Below are positions 53,063 to 63,819 of a stretch of 64,000 nt of DNA, piece by piece (within the stretch, counting starts at the first letter, position 1; every line of letters starts with the position of its first letter). Position numbers and translations under genes: made by a program. The stretch comes from Lepas anatifera (lineage: Eukaryota > Arthropoda > Thecostraca > Lepadidae), in contig JAOTON010000045.1 of NCBI GenBank assembly GCA_034440635.1, positions 124,001 to 188,000 on the forward strand. The letters run 5' to 3'. The notes below the pieces were generated by a model. It ran no database searches. It was not told where the DNA came from and saw only the letters and a list, made by a program, of their open reading frames with translations.

Positions 53063-54314
53063 TCTGGATGTGAGAGTCATCTGTTGATCCTGTGTTCTAA
53101 ATATCACGACCGTCCATTTGCAAGCTAAAACATCTTGCAACCCATTACTTGAAATAACTCCCATTGCTTTAACAGACTAACGTAGCTTGCCCTCACGCAA
53201 AATTCTAAAATTCTCCCATACACTCCTTTAGAAGCGGGCAAAGGTGCTATGCACAGAACGCCTAATAAAAAGCCATAAGTAAGTAAGCCTGTGTTTATTG
53301 TGACGTGGAAACTGAAAAGCCTCAAATGTAAGAGGAGGAATCCGAAAATATACTCTGAATACTCTGAATACTCTGTATGATCCCCTTTGACCCTTCGACG
53401 GAAATGGTACGAAAATGTCCCTTCCTCGCGGCGGACGACGGTCGCCTAGTCGGTGGATGCAGATGGAAATCTTCAAGGCCTGGTTCCATCACTTTGTTCA
53501 TCTCGTCCATGTTTCCCTATGGGGTGACCATGCCATCCCATTAGAAGGGGTGAAATGGACTTTTGATACTTTTTTCTAAACACATACATAGCTGCTTGCA
53601 CAGTGGTAGACAAATGTCTGAAGTATCTCTACAGCCAAACTAGGAACGAAACAAGCTCATTAAGTCATCGAAAACTCACATCATCGTTACAGTGTCCTTG
53701 ACCTCCCACTTTCCCCTACATCTGAACAAGTAAAGATAGAGCAAAACAATTTGAACTATATGAATTCTCGCAGCAGGCCGAATCAATTGATATATAATAT
53801 GACCTTGCCAGGTCAAATCAAGGTTTTGACCTGACCTAAAGTCAGGTGAAGGTCAAATTAGATAAAATGCATATCACTAGAACCGCAAAGACAAGGCAAA
53901 TATGAAGTTACTATAAAAACTCTATAACCAACCGTTACTAAGTTATTCAGTTAAAACCATTTTTCCTATATATTTCCAATGGATAGGTCATGGCATGTAC
54001 TTGACCTTAGGTCATCGACATAACAAAAACCGGAACATATTTTGTACAACTCGGTGGACCCATCGTGTGATACGAGTTTCAATCAGATAGCTTCACTCCG
54101 TTGTGACTTATGCTATCTTAAACTTGCTTTTAGGTGAGGGCACTTGACCTGCAATGGTGACTTGACTCTGAGATAACCCAGCCTTAAAATCTGGCCTAAA
54201 GTGGTAAAGGTGACCGGAGAAAAAGTATATCTGATACGGCGGCGCCGCCGTTTTTATTCTCCATCCAAAAACCCGAGGGGGCGTGTACCCACCCCCCGTC
54301 AATGAGTGTGCTAA

Positions 54315-55660
54315 CACCCACCCCGGTGGGCCCCGAGCCACCTTCGCCCTGGTGAGGGGGTTTCTAACCCCACCTCGAACTCGGCTCCAATACTGGATAG
54401 CGGAAAAATGCGAAAGCTGGTGGATGGCCCATACAAACTCATGAAGAAGCTACATCAGTCACTTTTTGGCCCAGGTCAATATATATTTTTTATTATAAAT
54501 TTTGCCCAGGTTGTTCTCAGTTCGACTGCTGGAGTCGGAGTCTCACTAAAGTCATCAAGGGACTTGTCACGGAAACCCCGACCCCACCACCCGAACGAGC
54601 AACTCCCACAATGAAGGGTTTATTTAGAAGCCAAAGTTTAACGTCCCACAAAGCACAGGGACGGCCGCCCCGCTCAGGTCACCCTCTCACCAGTCAGTTG
54701 CCAGCCGACTTGTACATCGGGTAAACTATTGAGTGCCGGAGCGTCTCAGGGGAACCGATCCCAAGCCTGGACATGTACTGCCACTGCATGCTTCTGAGCA
54801 GCGGGCCGGAGCCCAACGCTCTACCAACTGAGCTACCGGGGCGGCTGAGGTCATGGTCAATATTGAGGTCAATATTGAGGTAATGACAGGTAAAAAAGTT
54901 GGCATGTTATAGGAGAGTTTTTAGGCTCTAGCGTCTGACAGAGTTGAGTTAGAATTATTTTCAAGCACCATTCGCTTTCTCTCATTGCGGCTAATTGAGT
55001 GAGGCATAACAGATGACCTGACCTTAGGTCAGTGTAAGGCCACCACCTAATCTGGCATAGTCAATATATAAATCAATCGATTTGCAATCACGATCCAAAT
55101 GTAATGGTATCATAATACAAAGTTAGCATTTGCCGCAAAGTTATTAACCCAAGTCTGAAAATCTGCTTAATAGCCCCAGATAACCTCCCAAAGGTCACAG
55201 ATCCAGGCTTGCAACATGAAGCTATAAGTGGGCCTAGGATGCAATTATTTGGAAAATACGAAGGTATTCCAAGCGGTGTCTACAAAAATATAGCTATTTT
55301 TTCGGCCACTTACCATTTTCCCCATGTATTTCGAATGGACAGTTCATGATCCGTACCTGACCCTAGGTGATCGATATGGAAAATCCCGGATTTTTTTGTA
55401 GTACACGGTGTCATTGGCGCATTATGTGGTATAAACTTCAATTCTACAGATTCACTGTTTTCTTACTTGTGCCACTTATGCAAAAAAATGGAGGTGAGGT
55501 CACTTGACCTGCATTGGTGACCTGATCTGAGATGAAATTTTTTAGAGAAAGTTGCGAAATTAATCGAGGGAAGGTGTTCCAAGTTCAGCTGCGCTTCGCG
55601 CCGTCGTTTTTTCGTGCCGCCGGAAAAACCCGAGGGAAGGGAGGTGGTGTGCAAACACCC
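54315..55660 (+). mobile_element. R5 repeat with nested SINE-C
   Basis: Begins CACCCACCCCGGTGGGCCCC immediately after the CTAA shared with R3. Contains GAGCCACCTTCGCCCTGGTG, GAACTCGGCTCC, GCTACATCAGTCACTTTTTG, GCTCTAGCGTCTGACAGAGT and TTCGCTTTCTCTCATTGCGG, matching 62610-63613. SINE-C occupies 54483-54854. The right end near 55660 is approximate. Confidence 0.78.
54483..54854 (-). mobile_element. tRNA-derived SINE, family C (minus)
   Basis: GGTCAATAT at 54474-54482 and 54855-54863 is the target duplication. On the minus strand: GCCGCCCCGGTAGCTCAGTT, GGTAGAGCGTTGGGCTCCGG, through GGGACGTTAAACTTTGGCTT to an AT-rich tail. It lacks the 5' snap-back seen in the copy at 5808. Confidence 0.9.
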
Positions 55661-56905
55661 CCTTCCAAAGCGAGTTTTCAGGAAAACCCTGAGCTCACTG
55701 GAATATCCTTCGCCCGGGTGGGGGGTCTTTTTAGACCTCCCCTCGGGTTTTTTTCCGAAGTGACCAAAAAAACGGCGGCGCGCAGCGCCGCCAAACTTGG
55801 TCTAGCTGTTCCTTCATCATTTTTACATCTTCCCTGAAAATTTTGGCTCAAGGTCATATCAGGTCAGGTCACCAGGCCAGGTGAAGTGACCTCACCTTAA
55901 AAAATACTTAGGACCGCATAACTAAAAGAAGGGTTAATCGATCAAGTTGAAACTCATACCACATATTGGGCCCACCAGGAGCTACAAAATTTGTTCCGGG
56001 ATTTTTGATATTGGTGACCTAAGGTCATGTGCAGAGCATGACCTCCCCATTGTCAATACATGGGGAAAATCACGAAATGAGCTTTTCTCAGTAAGTATGG
56101 ATGGAATCAACTTCAAACATCGGTTGCGACTTGCTCTTAGCCCATTTCTGAAGCTGATGCCAAAGTTTTTGACTTGTGACCTTTACAAGGTCACCTTAGG
56201 TCAAATAAGCATTTTTGATGTTTTTCTCTATAAATTTTGAATAAAATACGATAGAGCTTTTATTTTGTCACCGAAGTGTTTGTATAGTCACTGCAAGTCA
56301 AATTATATACATCATGACTATACCAGGTCAAGTTGGGTCAGGTCGTTGACCTGGGTCAGGTCAAATTCTTAAATTTGACCTAGCATAGCAATGTTATATA
56401 TCATTCGATTCGTATTGACGAGAGGATTGCAATGGTGCATAAACTATGGCTGTATCTTGTTTGGTTTGGAAGTTATTAGCGAAAAAGTAAATGCCCCTGT
56501 GCATGGGTGGCTATGGACATTCCCAAGAATATGCCCAATATTTAGTGACCTGTAGCTCTCTAGGCTTTGACCTGACACGAAAATAAATGGCACTGCAATG
56601 AAAGCGCATCTCAAGAGCTTTCGAATGGTGTTAGAAAAATGTTTCTAGCTATCATAATTTCTGAGATATATGAGGTTTTCTTAGTACACCTCATATTAGC
56701 GATTTTGACCTATTTTGACCTCTGGTGCCCTTGATATTGACCTGACAAGAAAAATGACCGAAGTATTTTCGATATCATTTTCGAAGAGCTTTCGATTGCC
56801 GTTTTGCGCTTTTTTCTAGCTCTCTTAGTTGTTGAGATCGTGGGGGGGTCTTTTTTTAGCCCCCACCAGAGCGAAGGTGGCTCGTACCCGCCACCGGGGC
56901 AAGGG
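55661..56905. mobile_element. R6 repeat: AGGTCA/TGACCT-rich
   Basis: Opening segment CGCCCGGGTGGGGGGTCTTT and a GGCGGCGCGCAGCGCCGCC palindrome (about 55773-55793) recall R3. The body includes CATATCAGGTCAGGTCACCA, TGACCTTTACAAGGTCACCT, GGTCAGGTCGTTGACCTGGG and TGACCTATTTTGACCTCTGG. The far end reads AGCCCCCACCAGAGCGAAGG. No exact TTAA pair was found, so boundaries are approximate. Confidence 0.65.
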
Positions 56906-56924
56906 ACATGGATGCAGCAGGACG

Positions 56925-58010
56925 GTGCCACGGCCCACAGTCAGATGGTCGCTCTCTGGTCCACCACGGCCCACAGCCGGATGGTCGCTCTTTGGTCCAC
57001 CACGGCCCACAGCGGGATGGTCCTTCTCTGGCCCGCCACGGTCCACAGCCAGATGGTCCCTCTCTGGTCCGCCACGGCCCACAGTCAGGTGTTCCCTTTC
57101 TGGTCCGCCACGGTCCACAGTCAGATGGTCCCTCTCTGGTCCGCCACGGTCCACGGCCAGATGTTCTCTCTCTGGTCCACCACGGTCCACAGTCAGATGG
57201 TCCCTCTCTGGTCCGCCACGGTCCACAGTTAGATGGTCCCTCTCTGGTCCGCCACGGTCCACAGTCGAATGTTCTCTCTCTGGTCCGCCACGGCCAACAG
57301 TTAGATGTTCTCTCTCTGGTCCGCCACGGTCCACAGCCAGATGTTCTCTCTCCTGGTCCGCCACGGTCCACAGTCAGATGGTCCCTCTCTGGTCCGCCAC
57401 GACCCACAGCCGGATGGTCCCTCTCTGATCCGCCACAGTCCACGGCCAGTTGTTCTCTCTCTGGTCCACCACGGTCCACAGCCGGATGGTCCCTCTCTGG
57501 TCCTCCATGGTCCACAGTCAGATGGTCCCTCTCTGGTCCGCCACGGCCCAAAGCCGGATGGTCCCTCTCTGGTCCGCCACGGTCCACAGCCAGATATTCT
57601 CTCTCTGGTCCGCCACGGTTCACAGCCGGATGGTCCCTCTCTGGTCCGCCACGGTCCACAGTCAGATGGTCCCTCTCTGGTCCGCCACGGTCCACAGCCA
57701 GATGGTCCCTCTCTGGTCCGCCACGGTCCACAGTCAGGTGGTCCCTCTCTGGTCCGCCACGGCCCACAATCAGATGTTATCTCTCTCTGGTCCGCCACGG
57801 TCCAGTCAGATGGTCCCTCTCTGGTCCGCCACGGTCCAGTCAGATGGTCCCTCTCTGGTCCGCCACGGCCCACAGCCGGATGGTCCCTCTCTGGTCCGCC
57901 ACGTTCCAGTCATATGGTCCCTCTCTGGTCAGCCACGGCCCATAGCCGGATAGTCCCTCTCTGGTCCGCCACGGTCCACAGTCGGATGGTCCCTCTCTGG
58001 TCCGCCATGG
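56925..58010. repeat. Minisatellite, 36-bp unit, about 30 copies
   Basis: The unit is CCACGGTCCACAGTCAGATG plus GTCCCTCTCTGGTCCG. Variants are GATGTTCTCTCTCTGG and short units lacking CACA. Frames stay open on both strands because 36 is a multiple of three. Confidence 0.94.
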
Positions 58011-58302
58011 CCCTCACTGCACCTGCCAGCAGACCTCCTGCAGGCACAGTTGGGCTCGAGGTTGATCTCTCTGGCCAGCTCGTTTGCCCGATCTCTGCCA
58101 ATTGGACACCTCTGGGGCCATCGCAAATGGGCAGTTTATTAGGATCAGTCGAAACAATTGGACGAGCTCAGACAGGGTGGAGAAGAACCCATCAGGGAGA
58201 TCTCTGTGGATATGTGTCGGCAGATGGTTACAAACCTGCACCGAAAACGCGGGCCCTGTGGCCAAGCGGGGGAAAGTCTCTTCCAGCCTGACCTGTAGAT
58301 AT

Positions 58303-58580
58303 GGGGAGGCGGAACATGTTCTGGCCTGTAGATATGGGGAGGCGGAACATGACCTGGCCTGTATATATGGGGAGGCGGAACATGGCCTGACCTGTAGATA
58401 TGGGGGAGGCGGAACATGGCCTGGCCTGTAGATATGGGGAGGCGGAACATGGCCTGGCCTGTAGATATGGGGAGGCGGAACATGGCCTGGCCTGTAGATA
58501 TGGGGAGGCGGAACATGGCCTGACCTGTAGATATGGGGAGGCGGAACATGCCCTGGCCTGTAGATATGGGGGAGGTGGAA
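58303..58580. repeat. Minisatellite, 33-bp unit, about 8.4 copies
   Basis: The unit is GTAGATATGGGGAGGCGGAA plus CATGGCCTGGCCT. The first and last units end in CATGTTCT. It lies 290 bp from the 36-bp array but has an unrelated unit. Confidence 0.94.
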
Positions 58581-58801
58581 CATGTTCTATCGGCGGAATA
58601 TACTCGGTATCCTTTCCAAAACATATGCCTCTTTTTATCGAATTGTGAGACAAAGAAAGTAGACGCTAGTATAACAAACCTGCACATATGGCTCGCGCAA
58701 TATAACACTCTTGAACAAGTCTTGTTATTTGGAGGTGCAAACTTTTTTCGATTAATATCTTTCAATTTTGGGATATGGACATTTTTGTCGCATCCTCTAT
58801 A

Positions 58802-59531
58802 TGTAGTCGCCTCCACTTGTTGGACGACACGTACCACGGATGTCTCCGTGAAAAGGCATGGCTGCCGCTTCAAATTTATATTACATTTTCGCCATAACTT
58901 CAGCTTACATCTGCTTACTTCTGCTAATTTCTCATTATTTCTGCCCCGAAACACATTACAAATATTCAAGACAAGACATTGCACACCGTCCTAAGAATAT
59001 AAGTTGAGGATGCCGGCCAAATTGGCATACCAGCCCAAATGCCATCGAAATGGTATCAGTAAGCAAAACAAACATCTATGCAAATCAGTTTCAACAATAA
59101 TCCAAGACACTAACTAAAAACACTTACGTCCACGGGGCAGATACTGTAGCACTAAGCACACCACCAGCACCGATGTCAGCCAGGCCGGAAATGACCTAGG
59201 TCACACGCGTGGCCAGCAGCCGCCTGGCGGTGCTGTGCGGAAACCACTAGTAGGCCTAAATTAAACTTTTGTCAGCCAATAACAGTACCAGAGTAATTAT
59301 TTTCCACCAATTCAAGCCTTTACCTAATATTAGTTAACCTAACTCCTCAAATACACAACCTAATAATAATTTCTACAGTATGACCGGAAGTAGGTCAACA
59401 TCTACCGCAACCGGTGGTGCAACGATCAACCAAAAGCGGTAGCGCGCCAGTGCTGTCGCCTTTACATACGAATCACTCAGAGGCGTTGCTCTCGTGACAA
59501 CCAGCAAATCAGCCGTAGACACCAGTCTACA
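58802..59531 (-). repeat. LTR (3' LTR in the minus orientation)
   Basis: 730 bp; pairs with 61595-62324. Confidence 0.92.
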
Positions 59532-60901
59532 CCTCACGCGATCTCAAAAACACGATCCACCGATCGGAAAAGAATACCAATGCGGAAACAGCAGTACAGA
59601 GCCAGTCAACAGCTCGAGAAGTCAAGTGCTGTAAAACAAAATAACCAAAAACCACACGTTTTCCACTATCAAAGGCCAAAACCGGAGGAGAATATCCGCG
59701 AACTTTAAATATGGAAAGCTATTGAGGCATTAAATACAAGACCAAATACACTCTCTAAACGAATCAACAATAACTTATTCTGGCCAAACTATCCCGTGGA
59801 CAGGAAGCAATTGCCAGATTTCATAAGAAATCATCAAAGTCTCGAGAGAAGGTAACCTAGGTTCAACCTTGCGTGACAATTATTTACCATTTCGGGCATT
59901 ACAATATTCCGTTTAATCAGAACAAACTATCCCGAATCTCATGACAAAATAACGATACCACAAAAGTCTTAGCCTGGGAAATTGTAAGTAAGTCTGCATT
60001 TAAACCTCGGAAATAACAAAACCTATATCCAAAAGAATACTAAAGCAAATCAAATACCTCAATTATAATTGATTATTGAGACTGCAAGCATAGCAATGCA
60101 TAACACTCAAGTGGAAGCTGGTAGTATGTGAACGTTACGGCGCAGGCCCATTCTACATCTAATCATTCGCTAAAATGATTACCAGCTACGACCTCGTAAG
60201 TCTAGCAAAATGCTGCACTGCAAAAGTTTGGCTTAAACGTAAACTGTAAACCAAATAAGTGGCACTGAGTGTAAGAGTGACTTACTGAGATAAATGGCCG
60301 TCTGGAAAGATTATTACCACTACAATCCAGCTACACAAACCAATTATCCAATGAGCTCACAACTTACTAGTTCTAGAAAGGTCAACTCCCTCATGGTCCA
60401 GGCCAGCATGTGCATTTGAAAGCAGCGTTAGGAAAGAGTATACAAATTCCAGCTATCATCTCTGCATTCTGGAGAGTGATCCTTGAAATTCTACAAACTC
60501 TAACGGCTTCACCAAACATCCGCTACATGAGGTCAAGTACTCTTCCCAACTAAAACCCAGTGAAGTCTTGCTGAAAACATGACGTATTCTGCTGAACATT
60601 AACCCCATCCCGTTATGATAAAAACATGTGAATGTTGAGAGTGCTTTAATAACTATTGAAAAAGGAATTAAGTAGGTATCTAGCAAAATATCCACGACTA
60701 TCATCCTCCGTGAACAGTAAGAAAATTTGATTACCCGAAAACACAAACGCGAAGCGGCAAAATGTTTTCTACCTGTCAGGCTTATCCACCATTTCTACGA
60801 TTCCTACCGTGAGAAAGATAACTGACATGAGCACGACTACTCCACTACTACCGTACACGGCAGAAGAAAACTTACAGTCTGGCCAACTTTTCTCGATCAT
60901 G

Positions 60902-61111
60902 TCAATATTCAAGCCTGTCAGGGAGCTTACGAATCCGTGATGACCTCCTTGGCTCATCCGTACCAGAAGTATATACTGAACCGACAGCCAATGGAAGCGG
61001 TACCAAACCACTATTTACAACAGCACTCATTTTCGGTGCACTAGACGTGGGAAAATCCTCGCTTTTGGCAACTTTAAGCTCTGATTTTAATCCACGTTTT
61101 CCCAATTCCAT
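60902..61111 (-). pseudogene. Possible integrase C-terminal remnant of the LTR element
   Basis: The 69-residue minus-strand frame ends RRSSRIRKLPDRLEY, a basic tail often seen at the end of LTR-element pol proteins. The catalytic domain is absent. The similarity is short. Confidence 0.4.
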
Positions 61112-61594
61112 GAATGAAATTTAGGGCAGCACAGTCCCGCGTCAATGTCATGTCAGACAATCGTCCAAGTGTCGGAAATATCAAAACAACAATCAGTAAC
61201 AGAATAATCAAAACACGTAATTGACTTCGAAGGAAATCACTGAAAAACCTTCACATTGTCTAGCAATGACACACCAGTTCAAGAGTTAAAGCTGAGCTGC
61301 ACCTACCCACCATCACAGTAAGCAAAGAACTGTCCCTGTGGTGCAACACGCGTCGGCAGACACAAATCACTGAGGAGTGCCGGGAGCATTCGCGTGACCC
61401 AGCGGCAGGACAGTTCCGCGCGCAGAGGCGAGCCGGGCCGTGCGCGTCACGGGCCTGAGTCCAAGCCTCAGTCGGTCACCGGCGGTCGAAAGGAAGACAA
61501 TTCCAGGACTAACCTGTACCACCACAGCACGGACAGTACCATGATGACCAGCGGTGATGAGCAACGCGGCAGGTTCGTTTCCGCTGTCACCAAA

Positions 61595-62324
61595 TGTAGT
61601 CGCCTCCACTTGTTGGACGACACGTACCACGGATGTCTCCGTGAAAAGGCATGGCTGCCGCTTCAAATTTATATTACATTTTCGCCATAACTTCAGCTTA
61701 CATCTGCTTACTTCTGCTAATTTCTCATTACTTCTGCCCTGAAACACATTACAAATATTCAAGACAAGACATTGCACACCGTCCTAAGAATATAAGTTGA
61801 GGATGCCGGCCAAATTGGCATACCAGCCCAAATGCCATCGAAATGGTATCAGTAAGCAAAACAAACATCTATGCAAATCAGTTTCAACAATAATCCAAGA
61901 CACTAACTAAAAACACTTACGTCCACGGGGTAGATACTGTAGCACTAAGCACACCACCAGCACCGATGTCAGCCAGGCCGGAAATGACCTATGTCACATG
62001 CGTGGCCAGCAGCCGCCTGGCGGTGCTGTGCGGAAACCACTAGTAGGCCTAAATTAAACTTTTGTCAGCCAATAACAGTACCAGAGTAATTATTTTCCAC
62101 CAATTCAAGCCTTTACCTAATATTAGTTAACCTAACTCCTCAAATACACAACCTAATAATAATTTCTACAGTATGACCGGAAGTAGGTCAACATCTACCG
62201 CAACCGGTGGTGCAACGATCAACCCAAAGCGGTAGCGCGCTAGTGCTGTCGCCTTTACATACGAATCACTCAGAGGCGTTGCTCTCGTGACAACCAGCAA
62301 ATCAGCCGTAGACACCAGTCTACA
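61595..62324 (-). repeat. LTR (5' LTR in the minus orientation)
   Basis: 730 bp; seven differences from 58802-59531. Confidence 0.92.
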
Positions 62325-62328
62325 TATA

Positions 62329-62584
62329 TATAACTGGATTTTCCGGAATCAGAAGAATAAGATGCCACCTAAAGCAGGACTCCAACTCAACCCAGTCATA
62401 TCCTAAAGCGAAAAAACTCGCCGAAATGAGCTAGAAAGCTAAACTAACTCCTTTGCGCGTGACAGGCCTCCATATCATTGACGGCGAGACTGCTTCATGA
62501 CTTTTGTTGTTATCAGATACGAGATATGCTCGGGTGTTGTAAGCATTACATGTTTTAGTGGATTTGGCTTGACTCGAACAAACT
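62329..62584. other. Spacer
   Basis: No feature recognised. Confidence 0.4.
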
Positions 62585-63780
62585 AAAAATCTGGAGGTCA
62601 AACCATTTACACCCATCCCGGTGGGCCTCCGAGCCACCTTCGCCATGGTGGCGTGTTCAAACACCCCCACCCTCAAACTCGGCTCCTACGTGGGATAACG
62701 AAAAATCTCGAAGTCTGGTGGATAGCTCATAAAATGGATGAAGAAACTACATCGGTCACTTTTTGGCTCAGGTCAATATTGAGGTCATGACAGGCAAAAG
62801 AAGAGTGCATGTTAGAGTAGACTTTTTGGGCTCTAGCGTCTGACAGAGTTGAGTTAGAATACATTTAGACACCATCCGCTTCCTCTCTTCACGGCAAATC
62901 GATTGATGTATGACATGACTATAAAAATGGCTAAAAATAAAAAATGACAAAAAATATAAAATGACTTAAAAAGATGACCTGACCTAACACTGTAAAATGA
63001 CTTAAAAAGATGACCTGTCAATATGCATATCAATCGACTCGCAATAGCAATTTAAACGTAACGGTATCAAAATAAAAGCTGTACCATCATGTCCTGCAAA
63101 GTTATTGACTTAAGTCTGTTAAATAGCCTCAGATGACCTCTCAGAGGCCACAGGTAAAAATTGCAGCTTGAGCCTAGAAAGGGGCCCAGGATATTATGAT
63201 TTGGTGTGAACGAAGGTATTATCTGCTGTGTACGCAATTACAGCCCAATTTCTGTTTTCCCCATGCATTTCCAATGGAGGGTTATGATTCGTACCTGACC
63301 CTAGGGCATCGATATGAAAAAATCCCGGAATGCATTTTGTGCTACTCGGTAGGCCCATTGTGTGGTATAAGTTTCAATCCGATAAATTCATCCATTTCTT
63401 ACTAGTGCCACCTGAAACATTTTTGGAGACGAGGTCACTTGATCTGCACTGGTGACCTGACCTGAGATGATGCAACCCTAAAATTTTGGGGAAGTTGCGG
63501 AATCGATCAAGGATACGGTGTGCTAAGTACGGCAGCGCTTAGCAATGCCATTTTTTCATGCCGCCGGAAAAAACCGAGGGGGTGTTCAGACACCCTCCAC
63601 CAGGGCGAGGGTTAATATGGGTGCTTAAACATGTGCAGTAAAGGGATACTGATTTAGAAGAGCTTTTTGCACACTTTTCAGATTTTCGTGAGCCTACCTA
63701 GTTTTTAACTAAGAGACGACCATTGATACCCCGAAAGGGACAAAGGTGGCCTCTGGCGGACCTCTGGCCCCGTCAGGGGA
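62585..63780 (+). mobile_element. R2 remnant split by an R5 insertion
   Basis: CTGGAGGTCAAACCATT (62591-62607) and GTGCTTAAACATGTGCAGTA (63621 onward) are adjacent in intact R2 copies (GAGGTCAAACCATTGACCTGAGCGCTTAAACATG-type order at about 49690). R5 sits between them. The right part fades into GACGACCATTGATACCCCGA and GGGACAAAGGTGGCCTCTGG, a degraded R2 right end. Confidence 0.72.
62606..63615 (+). mobile_element. R5 repeat, full length, inside R2
   Basis: Left flank TTTA (62606-62609, one base off TTAA), right flank TTAA (63612-63615). Left end CACCCATCCCGGTGGGCC; right end CACCCTCCACCAGGGCGAGGG. This is the most complete R5 (about 1 kb). The interior includes short tandem AAAATGACTTAAAAAGATGACCTG-type steps at 62960-63015. 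Confidence 0.82.
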
Positions 63781-63783
63781 CCG

Positions 63784-63819
63784 ATCTTCACTTGCCGGAT
63801 TCGTCCGGCAAGTAAAGAT
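63784..63819. other. Strong hairpin with a TTCG loop
   Basis: Arms 63784-63799 (ATCTTCACTTGCCGGA) and 63804-63819 (TCCGGCAAGTAAAGAT) pair over 16 positions with one mismatch, closing on TTCG. Whether it is transcribed or functional is unknown. Confidence 0.8.

Larger units (their letters stand above)
50477..53718. mobile_element. TA-flanked DNA transposon (3238 bp) nested in R3
   Basis: TA at 50477-50478 and 53717-53718. Ends: GGGGAAAGTGTGGTGTCACG then GACAC; read inward from the right GGGGAAAGTGGGAGGTCAAG then GACAC, matching at 21 of 25 positions. Subterminal copies of related motifs occur at 50826-50870 (GTGGGGTAAGACGGACAC, GTGGGGCAAGATGGACATG). No transposase is seen; a MITE and a LINE fragment occupy the middle, so the original element was much shorter. 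A TA duplication suggests the Tc1/mariner group, but the family is unresolved. Confidence 0.82.
50238..54314 (-). mobile_element. R3 repeat split by a 3.2-kb TA-flanked transposon
   Basis: Left TTAA 50238-50241 then CACGCGCATTGACGG; right end ACCCACCCCCCGTCAATGAGTG at a degenerate CTAA (54311-54314). R3 sequence occupies 50242-50476 and resumes at 53719 (CATCTGAACAAGTAAAGATA), continuing through the GGCGGCGCCGCC palindrome at about 54238-54250. The two halves join exactly at TA, as judged from the uninterrupted segment at 9316. Confidence 0.86.
58798..62328 (-). mobile_element. LTR retrotransposon with 730-bp LTRs, internally deleted
   Basis: LTRs at 58802-59531 and 61595-62324, each 730 bp, start TGTAGTC and end GTCTACA. 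I count seven differences, about 99% identity. TATA flanks both sides (58798-58801 and 62325-62328). On the minus strand the LTR is followed after two bases by TGGTGACAGCGGAAACGAAC (61573-61592), a plausible tRNA primer-binding site, so the element points left. The 2.06-kb interior has only scraps: a minus-strand frame ending RRSSRIRKLPDRLEY (about 60902-60950) resembles a retroviral-type integrase C-terminal end. No protease or RT is visible. Non-autonomous and fairly recent. Confidence 0.92.

Noticed and set aside
56804..58291. Several 140-345-residue frames
   Set aside because: Product of the 36-bp and 33-bp minisatellites.
58145..58994. 279-residue minus and 153-residue plus frames
   Set aside because: They join the 33-bp minisatellite to LTR sequence; parts reappear in the other LTR at 61.4-61.8 kb.
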